64,000 bases of DNA from Hydractinia symbiolongicarpus (lineage: Eukaryota > Cnidaria > Hydrozoa > Anthoathecata > Hydractiniidae), in the NCBI RefSeq assembly GCF_029227915.1, contig NC_079888.1, positions 20,440,001 to 20,504,000 of the forward strand, given 5' to 3'. Position numbers and translations under genes: made by a program. Shown here piece after piece: positions 12,481 through 26,070 of the stretch. How positions within the stretch are numbered: the stretch's first letter is position 1; each line of letters opens with the position of its first letter. A model generated the notes under the pieces. The model saw only the letters and a program-made list of their open reading frames with translations. It had not been told where the DNA came from and ran no database searches.

Positions 12481-13030
12481 AACGGTTGGGTCACATATTC
12501 GTACCAACATGTATTTTGCGATATTTTTCTGATATTACTAGGTTGCATCGCTTTTAACAATGAAACGATTGATTGTGGGACTTAATTGAGCTAACTTTGG
12601 ACTATGACCTGATAAATGTGATAAATGAGACAATTTGACTCCAAGAAATAACATTCTTGTTAACTTGACGTGATTGCCGGAGCTCAGGGATTACACTGGG
12701 CACTGTGGAAGCGCTTCATTTAAATATTAAGCTAAAAAAAGTCATTTTCTTACTGTGGGACCTATCCTAGCCCTTAGCGCGCGTTGAAGAAAAGGCGACA
12801 GTTTCAAAAACTACATTTCATTGACTTTGTAACGGTGTCAGTCCGTTTGAGTTACAACGGTTGAGTCACATATTCGTACCAACATGTATTTAGCGATATT
12901 TTTCTGATATTACTAGGTTGCATCGCTTTTAACTATGAAACCATTGACTGTGAGACTTAATTGAGCAAACTTTGGACTGTCACCTGATAAATGTGATAAA
13001 GGAGACAATTGGACTCCAAGAAAAAACATT
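12481..13030. repeat. Linking monomers
   Basis: Anchors at 12501 and 12876. These are ordinary monomers joining the 11-monomer blocks to the large duplicated block downstream. No gene and no distinctive structure was found. Confidence 0.8.
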
Positions 13031-13693
13031 CTTCTTAATTTGACATGATTGCCTAAACTCAGCGATTACACTGGACTCTGTGGTAGCGCTTCATTTAAGA
13101 ATTATGATAAAAAAAAGTCATTTTTTATTGTGGGACCAATCCTAGCCATTATCCTGCGCTGAGGAAATAGCGACAGTTTCAAAAACTACATTTTATTGAC
13201 TTTCTAACAGTGTCAGTCCGTTTGAGTTTCAACGGTTGTGTCACATATTCGTACCAACATGTATTTAGCGATATTTTTCTAATATTACTAGGTTGCATCG
13301 CTTTTAACAATGAAACGATTGACTGTGGGACTTAATTTGAGCTAACTTTGGACCGTCACCTGATAAATGTGATAAAAGAGACAATTGGACTCCAAGAAAA
13401 AACATCCTTCTTAATTTCACATGATTGCCGAAACTCAGCGATTACACTGGGCTCTGTGGTAGCGCTTCAATTAAGAATTTAGATAAAAAAGTCATTTCTT
13501 TATTGCGGGACAAATCCTAGCCATTATCACGCGCTGAAGAAATGGCGGCAGTTTCAAAAACTACATTTCATTGACTTTCTAACGGTGTCAGTCCGTTTAA
13601 GTTACAACGGTTGGGTCACATATTCGTACCAACATGTACTTAGCGATATTTTTCTGATATTACTAGGTTGCATCGCTTTTAACAATGAAACGA

Positions 13694-15563
13694 TTGACTG
13701 TGGGACTTAATTGAGCTAACTTTGGACTGTGACCTGATAAATGTGATAAATGAGACAATTGGACTCCAAGAAATAACATTCTTGTTAATTTGACGTGATT
13801 GCCGGAACTCAGCGATTACACTGGGCACTGTGGTAGCGCTTCATTTAAAACTTAAGATACAAAAAGTCATTTTTTTATTGTGGGACCAATCCTAGCCGTT
13901 ATCGCGCGCTAAAGAAATAGCGACAGTTTCAAGAACTACATTTCATTGACTTTCTAACGGTGTCAGTCCGTTTGAGTTACAACGGTTGGGTCACATATTC
14001 GTACCAACATGTATTTAGCGATATTTTCTGATATTACTAGGTTGCATCGCTTTTAACTATGAAACGATTGACTGTGGGACTTAATTGAGCTAACTTTGGA
14101 CTGTCACCTGATAAATGTGATAAAGGAGACAATTGGATTCCAATAAAAAACATTCTTCTTAATTTGACATGATTGCCGAAACTCAGCGATTACACTGGGC
14201 TCTGTGGTAGCGCTTCATTTAAGAATTTTGATAAAAAAAGTCATTTTTTATTGTGGGACCAATCCTAGCCATTATCCTGCGCTGAGGAAATAGCGACAGT
14301 TTCAAAAACTACATTTCATTGACTTTCTAACAGTGTCAGTCCGTTTGAGTTTCAACGGTTGTGTCACATATTCGTACCAACATGTATTTAGCGATATTTT
14401 TCTAATATTACTAGGTTGCATCGCTTTTAACAATGAAACGATTGACTGTGGGACTTAATTTGAGCTAACTTTGGACTGTCACCTGATAAATTTGATAAAA
14501 AGACAATTGGACTCCAAGAAAAAACATCCTTCTTAATTTCACATGATTGCCGAAACTCAGCGATTACACTGGGCTCTGTGGTAGCGCTTCAATTAAGAAT
14601 TAAGATAAAAAAGTCATTTTTTTATTGCGGGACCAATCCTAGCCATTATCTCGCGCTGAAGAAATAGCGGCAGTTTCAAAAACTACATTTCATTGACTTT
14701 CTAACGGTGTCAGTCCGTTTAAGTTACAACGGTTGGGTCACATATTCGTACCAACATGTACTTAGCGATATTTTTCTGATATTACTAGGTTGCATCGCTT
14801 TTAACAATGAAACGATTGACTGTGGGACTTAAATGAGCTAACTTTGGACTGTGACCTGATAAATGTGATAAATGAGACAATTGGACTCCAAGAAATAACA
14901 TTCTTGTTAATTTGACGTGATTGCCGGAACTCAGCGATTACACTGGGCACTGTGGTAGCGCTTCATTTAAAACTTAAGATACAAAAAGTCATTTTTTTAT
15001 TGTGGGACCAATCCTAGCCGTTATCGCGCGCTAAAGAAATAGCGACAGTTTCAAGAACTACATTTCATTGACTTTCTAACGGTGTCAGTCCGTTTGAGTT
15101 ACAACGGTTGGGTCACATATTCGTACCAACATGTATTTAGCGATATTTTTCTGATATTACTAGGTTGCATCGCTTTTAACTATGAAACGATTGACTGTGG
15201 GACTTAATTAAGCTAACTTTGGACTGTCACCTGATAAATGTGATAAATAAGACAATTGTACTCCAAGAAATAACATTCTTGTTAATTTGACGTGATTGCC
15301 GGAACTCAGCGATTACACTGGGCTCTGTGGTAGCCGTTCATTTAAGAATTAAGATAAAAAGTCATTTTTTTTATTGTGGGACCATTTCTAGCCAATATCT
15401 TGCGCTGAAGAATTAGCGACAGTTTCAAAAACTACATTTCATTGACTTTCTAACAGTGTCAGTCCGTTTGAGTAACAACGGTTGGGTCACATATTAGTAC
15501 CAACATGTATTTAGCGATATTTTTTTGATATTACTAGGTTGCATCGCTTTTAACAATGAAACG
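13694..15563. repeat. 5-monomer tandem duplication, copy 1 (1870 bp)
   Basis: Anchors 14001, 14374, 14748, 15123 and 15497 each recur exactly 1870 bp later. The two copies share GGATTCCAATAAAAAA and TAGCCGTTCA, which the right-hand large block lacks. The few differences include GATAAATTTGATAAA at about 14486 in copy 1 only. Confidence 0.9.
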
Positions 15564-17433
15564 TTGACTGTGGGACTTAATTGAGCTAACTTTGGACTGT
15601 GACCTGATAAATGTGATAAATGAGACAATTGGACTCCAAGAAATAACATTCTTGTTAATTTGACGTGATTGCCGGAACTCAGCGATTACACTGGGCACTG
15701 TGGTAGCGCTTCATTTAAAACTTAAGATACAAAAAGTCATTTTTTTATTGTGGGACCAATCCTAGCCGTTATCGCGCGCTAAAGAAATAGCGACAGTTTC
15801 AAGAACTACATTTCATTGACTTTCTAACGGTGTCAGTCCGTTTGAGTTACAACGGTTGGGTCACATATTCGTACCAACATGTATTTAGCGATATTTTCTG
15901 ATATTACTAGGTTGCATCGCTTTTAACTATGAAACGATTGACTGTGGGACTTAATTGAGCTAACTTTGGACTGTCACCTGATAAATGTGATAAAGGAGAC
16001 AATTGGATTCCAATAAAAAATATTCTTCTTAATTTGACATGATTGCCGAAACTCAGCGATTACACTGGGCTCTGTGGTAGCGCTTCATTTAAGAATTTTG
16101 ATAAAAAAAGTCATTTTTTATTGTGGGACCAATCCTAGCCATTATCCTGCGCTGAGGAAATAGCGAAAGTTTCAAAAACTACATTTCATTGACTTTCTAA
16201 CAGTGTCAGTCCGTTTGAGTTTCAACGGTTGTGTCACATATTCGTACCAACATGTATTTAGCGATATTTTTCTAATATTACTAGGTTGCATCGCTTTTAA
16301 CAATGAAACGATTGACTGTGGGACTTAATTTGAGCTAACTTTGGACTGTCACCTGATAAATGTGATAAAAAGACAATTGGACTCCAAGAAAAAACATCCT
16401 TCTTAATTTCACATGATTGCCGAAACTCAGCGATTACACTGGGCTCTGTGGTAGCGCTTCAATTAAGAATTAAGATAAAAAAGTCATTTTTTTATTGCGG
16501 GACCAATCCTAGCCATTATCTCGCGCTGAAGAAATAGCGGCAGTTTCAAAAACTACATTTCATTGACTTTCTAACGGTGTCAGTCCGTTTAAGTTACAAC
16601 GGTTGGGTCACATATTCGTACCAACATGTACTTAGCGATATTTTTCTGATATTACTAGGTTGCATCGCTTTTAACAATGAAACGATTGACTGTGGGACTT
16701 AAATGAGCTAACTTTGGACTGTGACCTGATAAATGTGATAAATGAGACAATTGGACTCCAAGAAATAACATTCTTGTTAATTTGACGTGATTGCCGGAAC
16801 TCAGCGATTACACTGGGCACTGTGGTAGCGCTTCATTTAAAACTTAAGATACAAAAAGTCATTTTGTTATTGTGGGACCAATCGTAGCCGTTATCGCGCG
16901 CTAAAGAAATAGCGACAGTTTCAAGAACTACATTTCATTGACTTTCTAACGGTGTCAGTCCGTTTGAGTTACAACGGTTGGGTCACATATTCGTACCAAC
17001 ATGTATTTAGCGATATTTTTCTGATATTACTAGGTTGCATCGCTTTTAACTATGAAACGATTGACTGTGGGACTTAATTAAGCTAACTTTGGACTGTCAC
17101 CTGATAAATGTGATAAATAAGACAATTGTACTCCAAGAAATAACATTCTTGTTAATTTGACGTGATTGCCGGAACTCAGCGATTACACTGGGCTCTGTGG
17201 TAGCCGTTCATTTAAGAATTAAGATAAAAAGTCATTTTTTTTATTGTGGGACCATTTCTAGCCAATATCTTGCGCTGAAGAATTAGCGACAGTTTCAAAA
17301 ACTACATTTCATTGACTTTCTAACAGTGTCAGTCCGTTTGAGTAACAACGGTTGGGTCACATATTAGTACCAACATGTATTTAGCGATATTTTTTTGATA
17401 TTACTAGGTTGCATCGCTTTTAACAATGAAACG
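15564..17433. repeat. 5-monomer tandem duplication, copy 2 (1870 bp)
   Basis: Anchors 15871, 16244, 16618, 16993 and 17367. Similarity to copy 1 ends by about 17573, where GTAGCAGTTCATTTAAAAAT replaces GTAGCGCTTCATTTAAAACT. Confidence 0.9.
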
Positions 17434-18440
17434 TTGACTGTGGGACTTAATTGAACTAACTTTGGACTGTGACCTGATAAATGTGATAAATGAGACAATT
17501 GGACTCCAAGAAATAACATTCTTGTTAATTTGACGTGATTGCCGGAACTCAGCGATTACACTGGGCACTGTGGTAGCAGTTCATTTAAAAATTAAGCAAA
17601 AAAAAGTCATTTTTTTACTGTGGGACCTATCCTAGCCGTTTGCGGGCGTTGAAGAAAAAGCGAAAGTTTCAAAAACTACATTTCATTGACTTTCTAACGG
17701 TGTCAGTCCGTTTGAGTTACAACGGTTGGGTCACATATTCGTACCAACATTTATTTAGCGATATTTTTTCTGATATTACCAGGTTGCATCGTTTTTAACT
17801 ATGAAACGTTGACTGTGGGACTTAATTGAACTAACTTTGGACTGTGACCTGATAAATGTGATAAATGAGACAATTGGACGCCAAGAAATAACATTCTTCT
17901 TAATTTGACATGATTGCCGAAACTCAGCGATTACACTGGGCTCTGTGGTAGCGCTTCATTTAAGAATTAAGTTAAAAAAAGTCGTTTTTTATTGTGGGAC
18001 CAATCCTAGACGTTATCGCGCGCTGAGGAAATAGCGACAGTTTCAAAAACTACATTTCATTGTCTTTCTAACGGTGTCAGTCCGTTTGAGTTTCAACGGT
18101 TGTGTCACATATTCGTACCAACATGTATTTAGCGATATTTTTTTTATATTACTAGGTTGCATCGCTTTTAACAATGAAACAATTGACTGTGGGACTTAAT
18201 TGAACTAACTTTGGATTGTGACCTGATAAATGTGAAAAATGAGATAATTGGACTCCAAGAAAAAACATTCTTCTTAATTTGACATGATTGCCGAAACTCA
18301 GCGATTACCCTGGGCTCTGTGGTAGCGCTTCATTTAGAAATTATGATGAAAAAGTCATTTTTTTATTGTGTGACCAATCCTAGCCATTATCACGCGCTGA
18401 GGAAATAGCGACAGTTTCAAAAACTACATTTCATTGACTT

Positions 18441-19765
18441 TCTAACGGTGTCAGTCCGTTTGAGTTACAACGGTTGTGTCACATTTTCGTACCAACATGT
18501 ATTTAGCGATATTTTCTGGATATTACTAGGTTGCATCGCTTTTAACAATGAAACAATTGACTGTGGGACTTAATTGAACTAACTTTGGACTGTGACCTGA
18601 TAAATGTGAAAAATGAGATAATTGGACTCCAAGAAATAACATTCTTCATAATTTGACGTGATTGCCGGAACTCAGCGATTACACTGGCCGCTGGGGTAGC
18701 GCTTCATTTAAATATTAAGCTAAAAAAAGTCATTTTCTTACTGTGGGACCTATCCTAGCCGTTAGCGCGCGTTGAAAAAAAAGCGACAGTTTCAAAAACT
18801 ACATTTCATTGACTTTCTAACGGTGTCAGTCCGTTTGAGTTACAACGGTTGAGTCACATATTCGTACCAACATGTATTTAGCGATATTTTTTTTATATTA
18901 CTAGGTTGCATCGCTTTTAACAATGAAACAATTGACTGTGGGACTTAATTGAACTAACTTTGGACTGTGACCTGATAAATGTGAAAAATGAGATAATTGG
19001 ACTCCAAGAAAAAACATTCTTCTTAATTTGACATGATTGCCGGAACTCAGCGATTACACTGGGCTCTGTGGTAGCGCTTCATTTAAGAATTAAGTTAAAA
19101 AAAGTCGTTTTTTATTGTGGGACCAATCCTAGACGTTATCGCGCGCTGAGGAAATAGCGACAGTTTCAAAAACTACATTTCATTGTCTTTCTAACGGTGT
19201 CAGTCCGTTTGAGTTTCAACGGTTGTGTCACATATTCGTACCAACATGTATTTAGCGATATTTTTTATATATTACTAGGTTGCATCGCTTTTAACAATGA
19301 AACAATTGACTGTGGGACTTAATTGAACTAACTTTGGACTGTGACCTGATAAATGTGAAAAATGAGATAATTGGACTCCAAGAAATAACATTCTTCATAA
19401 TTTGACGTGATTGCCGGAACTCAGCGATTACACTGGCCGCTGGGGTAGCGCTTCATTTAAATATTAAGCTAAAAAAAGTCATTTTCTTACTGTGGGACCT
19501 ATCCTAGCCGTTAGTGCGCGTTGAAGAAAAAGCGACAGTTTCAAAAACTACATTTCATTGACTTTCTAACGGTGTCAGTCCGTTTGAGTTACAACGGTTG
19601 AGTCACATATTCGTACCAACATGTATTTAGCGATATTTTTTTTATATTACTAGGTTGCATCGCTTTTAACAATGAAACAATTGACTGTGGGACTTAATTG
19701 AACTAACTTTGGACTGTGACCTGATAAATGTGAAAAATGAGATAATTGGACTCCAAGAAAAAACA
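18441..19765. repeat. Spacer monomers with dimer rhythm
   Basis: Anchors at 18489, 18864, 19238 and 19613. The monomers with a long T run (GCGATATTTTTTTTATATT) recur at 18.12, 18.87 and 19.62 kb, giving a two-monomer period of 749 bp. The CACTGGCCGCTGGGGTAGCG variant first appears here (about 18683 and 19431). Confidence 0.8.
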
Positions 19766-22700
19766 TTCTTCTTAATTTGACATGATTGCCTAAACTCAGC
19801 GATTACACTGGACTCTGTGGTAGCGCTTCATTTAAGAATTATGATAAAAAAAGTCATTTTTTATTGTGGGACCAATCCTAGCCATTATCCTGCGCTGAGG
19901 AAATAGCGACAGTTTCAAAAACTACATTTTATTGACTTTCTAACAGTGTCAGTCCGTTTGAGTTTCAACGGTTGTGTCACATATTCGTACCAACATGTAT
20001 TTAGCGATATTTTTCTAATATTACTAGGTTGCATCGCTTTTAACAATGAAACGATTGACTGTGGGACTTAATTTGAGCTAACTTTGGACCGTCACCTGAT
20101 AAATGTGATAAAAGAGACAATTGGACTCCAAGGAAAAACATCCTTCTTAATTTCACATGATTGCCGAAACTCAGCGATTACACTGGGCTCTGTGGTAGCG
20201 CTTCAATTAAAAATTTAGATAAAAAAGTCATTTCTTTATTGCGGGACAAATCCTAGCCATTATCACGCGCTGAAGAAATGGCGGCAGTTTCAAAAACTAC
20301 ATTTCATTGACTTTCTAACGGTGTCAGTCCGTTTAAGTTACAACGGTTGGGTCACATATTCGTACCAACATGTACTTAGCGATATTTTTCTGATATTACT
20401 AGGTTGCATCGCTTTTAACAATGAAACGATTGACTGTGGGACTTAATTGAGCTAACTTTGGACTGTGACCTGATAAATGTGATAAATGAGACAATTGGAC
20501 TCCAAGAAATAACATTCTTGTTAATTTGACGTGATTGCCGGAACTCAGCGATTACACTGGGCACTGTGGTAGCGCTTCATTTAAAACTTAAGATACAAAA
20601 AGTCATTTTTTTATTGTGGGACCAATCCTAGCCGTTATCGCGCGCTAAAGAAATAGCGACAGTTTCAAGAACTACATTTCATTGACTTTCTAACGGTGTC
20701 AGTCCGTTTGAGTTACAACGGTTGGGTCACATATTCGTACCAACATGTATTTAGCGATATTTTCTGATATTACTAGGTTGCATCGCTTTTAACTATGAAA
20801 CGATTGACTGTGGGACTTAATTGAGCTAACTTTGGACTGTCACCTGATAAATGTGATAAAGGAGACAATTGGACTCCAATAAAAAACATTCTTCTTAATT
20901 TGACATGATTGCCGAAACTCAGCGATTACACTGGGCTCTGTGGTAGCGCTTCATTTAAGAATTTTGATAAAAAAAGTCATTTTTTATTGTGGGACCAATC
21001 CTAGCCATTATCCTGCGCTGAGGAAATAGCGACAGTTTCAAAAACTACATTTCATTGACTTTCTAACAGTGTCAGTCCGTTTGAGTTTCAACGGTTGTGT
21101 CACATATTCGTACCAACATGTATTTAGCGATATTTTTCTAATATTACTAGGTTGCATCGCTTTTAACAATGAAACGATTGACTGTGGGACTTAATTTGAG
21201 CTAACTCTGGACTGTCACCTGATAAATGTGATAAAAAGACAATTGGACTCCAAGAAAAAACATCCTTCTTAATTTCACATGATTGCCGAAACTCAGCGAT
21301 TACACTGGGCTCTGTGGTAGCGCTTCAATTAAGAATTAAGATAAAAAAGTCATTTTTTTATTGCGGGACCAATCCTAGCCATTATCTCGCGCTGAAGAAA
21401 TAGCGGCAGTTTCAAAAACTACATTTCATTGACTTTCTAACGGTGTCCGTCCGTTTAAGTTACAACGGTTGGGTCACATATTCGTACCAACATGTACTTA
21501 GCGATATTTTTCTGATATTACTAGGTTGCATCGCTTTTAACAATGAAACGATTGACTGTGGGACTTAAATGAGCTAACTTTGGACTGTGACCTGATAAAT
21601 GTGATAAATGAGACAATTGGACTCCAAGAAATAACATTCTTGTTAATTTGACGTGATTGCCGGAACTCAGCGATTACACTGGGCACTGTGGTAGCGCTTC
21701 ATTTAAAACTTAAGATACAAAAAGTCATTTTTTTATTGTGGGACCAATCCTAGCCGTTATCGCGCGCTAAAGAAATAGCGACAGTTTCAAGAACTACATT
21801 TCATTGACTTTCTAACGTGTCAGTCCGTTTGAGTTACAACGGTTGGGTCACATATTCGTACCAACATGTATTTAGCGATATTTTTCTGATATTACTAGGT
21901 TGCATCGCTTTTAACTATGAAACGATTGACTGTGGGACTTAATTAAGCTAACTTTGGACTGTCACCTGATAAATGTGATAAATAAGACAATTGTACTCCA
22001 AGAAATAACATTCTTGTTAATTTGACGTGATTGCCGGAACTCAGCTATTACACTGGGCTCTGTGGTAGCGCTTCATTTAAGAATTAAGATAAAAAGTCAT
22101 TTTTTTTATTGTGGGACCACTTCTAGCCAATATCTTGCGCTGAAGAATTAGCGACAGTTTCAAAAACTACATTTCATTGACTTTCTAACAGTGTCAGTCC
22201 GTTTGAGTAACAACGGTTGGGTCAAATATTAGTACCAACATGTATTTAGCGATATTTTTTTGATATTACTAGGTTGCATCGCTTTTAACAATGAAGCGTT
22301 GACTGTGGGACTTAATTGAACTAACTTTGGACTGTGACCTGATAAATGTGATAAATGAGACAATTGGACTCCAAGAAATAACATTCTTGTTAATTTGACG
22401 TGATTGCCGGAACTCAGCGATTACACTGGGCACTGTGGTAGCAGTTCATTTAAAAATTAAGCAAAAAAAAGTCATTTTTTTACTGTGGGACCTATCCTAG
22501 CCGTTTGCGCGCGTTGAAGAAAAAGCGAAAGTTTCAAAAACTACATTTCATTGACTTTCTAACGGTGTCAGTCCGTTTGAGTTACAACGGTTGGGTCACA
22601 TATTCGTACCAACATTTATTTAGCGATATTTTTTCTGATATTACCAGGTTGCATCGTTTTTAACTATGAAACGTTGACTGTGGGACTTAATTGAACTAAC

Positions 22701-23305
22701 TTTGGACTGTGACCTGATAAATGTGATAAATGAGACAATTGGACGCCAAGAAATAACATTCTTCTTAATTTGACATGATTGCCGAAACTCAGCGATTACA
22801 CTGGGCTCTGTGGTAGCGCTTCATTTAAGAATTAAGTTAAAAAAAGTCGTTTTTTATTGTGGGACCAATCCTAGACGTTATCGCGCGCTGAGGAAATAGC
22901 GACAGTTTCAAAAACTACATTTCATTGTCTTTCTAACGGTGTCAGTCCGTTTGAGTTTCAACGGTTGTGTCACATATTCGTAAAATCATGTATTTAGCGA
23001 TATTTTTTTTATATTACTAGGTTGCATCGCTTTTAACAATGAAACAATTGACTGTGGGACTTAATTGAACTAACTTTGGACTGTGACCTGATAAATGTGA
23101 AAAATGAGATAATTGGACTCCAAGAAAAAACATTCTTCTTAATTTGACATGATTGCCGAAACTCAGCGATTACCCTGGGCTCTGTGGTAGCGCTTCATTT
23201 AGAAATTATGATAAAAAAGTCATTTTTTTATTGTGGGACCAATCCTAGCCATTATCACGCGCTGAGGAAATAGCGACAGTTTCAAAAACTACATTTCATT
23301 GACTT
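19766..23305. repeat. Large duplicated block, right copy
   Basis: Anchors at 19987, 20362, 20737, 21110, 21484, 21858, 22232, 22606 and 22980. It matches the left block at 13031-18440 minus five monomers. It keeps GGACTCCAAT and TAGCGCTTCA where the left copies have derived forms. A mutated anchor, CGTAAAATCATG, lies at 22979. Confidence 0.85.
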
Positions 23306-24575
23306 TCTAACAGTGTCAGTCCGTTTGAGTAACAACGGTTGGGTCACATATTAGTACCAACATGTATTTAGCGGTATTTTTTTGATATTACTAGGTTGCA
23401 TCGCTTTTAACAATGAAACGTTGACTGTGGGACTTAATTGAACTAACTTTGGACTGTGACCTGATAAATGTGATAAATGAGGCAATTGGACACCAAGAAA
23501 TAACATTCTTCTTAATTTGACATGATTGCCGAAACTCAGCGGTTACACTGGGCTCTGTGGTAGCGCTTCATTTAAGAATTAAGTTAAAAAAAGTCGTTTT
23601 TTTATTGTGGGACCAATCCTAGACGTTATCGCGCGCTGAGGAAATAGCGACAGTTTCAAAAACTACATTTCATTGTCTTTCTAACGGTGTCAGTCCGTTT
23701 GAGTTTCAACGGTTGTGTCACATATTCGTACCAACATGTATTTAGCGATATTTTTTTTATATTACTAGGTTGCATCGCTTTTAACAATGAAACAATTGAC
23801 TGTGGGACTTAATTGAACTAACTTTGGACTGTGACCTGATAAATGTGAAAAATGAGATAATTGGACTCCAAGAAATAACATTCTTCATAATTTGACGTGA
23901 TTGCCGGAACTCAGCGATTACACTGGCCGCTGGGGTAGCGCTTCATTTAAATATTAAGCTAAAAAAAGTCATTTTCTTACTGTGGGACCTATCCTAGCCA
24001 TTAGCGCGCGTTGAAGAAAAAGCGACAGTTTCAAAAACTACATTTCATTGACTTTGTAACGGTGTCAGTCCGTTTGAGTTACAACGGTTGAGTCACATAT
24101 TCGTACCAACATGTATTTAGCGATATTTTTCTGATATTACTAGGTTGCATCGCTTTTAACTATGAAACCATTGACTGTGAGACTTAATTGAGCAAACTTT
24201 GGACTGTCACCTGATAAATGTGATAAAGGAGACAATTGGACTCCAAGAAAAAACATTCTTCTTAATTTGACATGATTGCCGAAACTCAGCGATTACACTG
24301 GACTCTGTGGTAGCGCTTCATTTAAGAATTATCATCAAAAAGTCATTTTTTATTGTGGGACCAATCCTAGCCATTATCCTGCGCTGAGGAAATAGCGACA
24401 GTTTCAAAAACTACATTTCATTGACTTTCTAACAGTGTCAGTCCGTTTGAGTTTCAACGGTTGTGTCACATATTCGTACCAACATGTATTTAGCGATATT
24501 TTTCTAATATTACTAGGTTGCATCGCTTTTAACAATGAAACGATTGACTGTGGGACTTAATTTGAGCTAACTTTG
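23306..24575. repeat. Transition monomers
   Basis: Anchors at 23354, 23728, 24103 and 24476. Classes from both the left and right parts of the window occur side by side: the GAGTAACAACGG class at about 23354, the T-run class at 23728 and the TTAATTTGAGC class at about 24557. No other feature was found. Confidence 0.8.
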
Positions 24576-26070
24576 GACTGTCACCTGATAAATGTGATAA
24601 AAAAGACAATTGGACTCCAAGAAAAAACATCCTTCTTAATTTCACATGATTGCCGAAACTCAGCGATTACACTGGGCTCTGTGGTAGCGCTTCAATTAAG
24701 AATTAAGATAAAAAAGTCATTTTTTTATTGCGGGACCAATCCTAGCCATTATCTCGCGCTGAAGAAATAGCGGCAGTTTCAAAAACTACATTTCATTGAC
24801 TTTCTAACGGTGTCAGTCCGTTTAAGTTACAACGGTTGGGTCACATATTCGTACCAACATGTACTTAGCGATATTTTTCTGATATTACTAGGTTGCATCG
24901 CTTTTAACAATGAAACGATTGACTGTGGGACTTAATTGAGCTAACTTTGGACTGTGACCTGATAAATGTGATAAATGAGACAATTGGACTCCAAGAAATA
25001 ACATTCTTGTTAATTTGACGTGATTGCCGGAACTCAGCGATTACACTGGGCACTGTGGTAGCGTTTCATTTAAAACTTAAGATACAAAAAGTCATTTTTT
25101 ATTGTGGGACCAATCCTAGCCGTTATCGCGCGCTAAAGAAATAGCGACAGTTTCAAGAACTACATTTCATTGACTTTCTAACGGTGTCAGTCCGTTTGAG
25201 TTACAACGGTTGGGTCACATATTCGTACCAACATGTATTTAGCGATATTTTTCTGATATTACTAGGTTGCATCGCTTTTAACTATGAAACGATTGACTGT
25301 GGGACTTAATTAAGCTAACTTTGGACTGTCACCTGATAAATGTGATAAATAAGACAATTGTACTCCAAGAAATAACATTCTTGTTAATTTGACGTGATTG
25401 CCGGAACTCAGCGATTACACTGGGCTCTGTGGTAGCGCTTCATTTAAGAATTAAGATAAAAAGTCATTTTCTTACTGTGGGACCAATCCTAGACGTTATC
25501 GCGCGCTGAGGAAATAGCGACAGTTTCAAAAACTACATTTCATTGTCTTTCTAACGGTGTCAGTCCGTTTGAGTTTCAACGGTTGTGTCACATATTCGTA
25601 CCAACATGTATTTAGCGATATTTTTTTTATATTACTAGGTTGCATCGCTTTTAACAATGAAACAATTGACTGTGGGACTTAATTGAACTAACTTTGGACT
25701 GTGACCTGATAAATGTGAAAAATGACATAATTGGACTCTAAGAAATAACATTCTTCATAATTTGACGTGATTGCCGGAACTCAGCGATTACACTGGCCGC
25801 TGGGGTAGCGCTTCATTTAAAGGTTTAGATAAATAAGTCATTTTTTACTGTGGGACCAATCCTATCCGTTTTCGCGCGCTGAAGAAATAGCTACAGTTTC
25901 AAAAACTACATTTCATTGACTTTCTAACGGTGTCAGTCTCTTTAACTTACAACGGTTTGGTCACAAATACGTACCAACATGTATTTAGCGATATTTTTCT
26001 GATATTACTAGGTTGCGTCGCTTTTAGCTATGAAACGTTGACTGTAGGACTTAATTGAACTAACTTTGGA
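24576..26070. repeat. 4-monomer tandem unit, copy 1 (~1493 bp)
   Basis: Anchors 24851, 25225, 25598 and 25971 recur at 26344, 26719, 27092 and 27465 (offset 1493-1494 bp). The unit joins a left-domain monomer (ATGTACTTAG form) to the first right-domain divergent monomer (CAGTCTCTTTAACTTAC near 25936). Confidence 0.88.

Larger units (their letters stand above)
13031..18440. repeat. Large duplicated block, left copy (contains extra 5 monomers)
   Basis: Anchors at 13251, 13626, 14001, 14374, 14748, 15123, 15497, 15871, 16244, 16618, 16993, 17367, 17741 and 18115. It corresponds to 19766-23305. The first part matches at an offset of 6736 bp and the last part at 4865 bp. The difference, about 1870 bp, equals the 5-monomer duplication present only in this copy. 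Shared rare variants include GCCTAAACTC (13051 and 19788), the shortened ATATTTTCTG (14021, 15891 and 20757) and GGACGCC (17876 and 22741). Confidence 0.85.

Noticed and set aside
22979-22992. Apparent loss of the anchor (CGTAAAATCATG)
   Set aside because: The monomer is otherwise normal and in phase (intervals of 374 bp on both sides). This is a local cluster of substitutions, not a missing or foreign segment.
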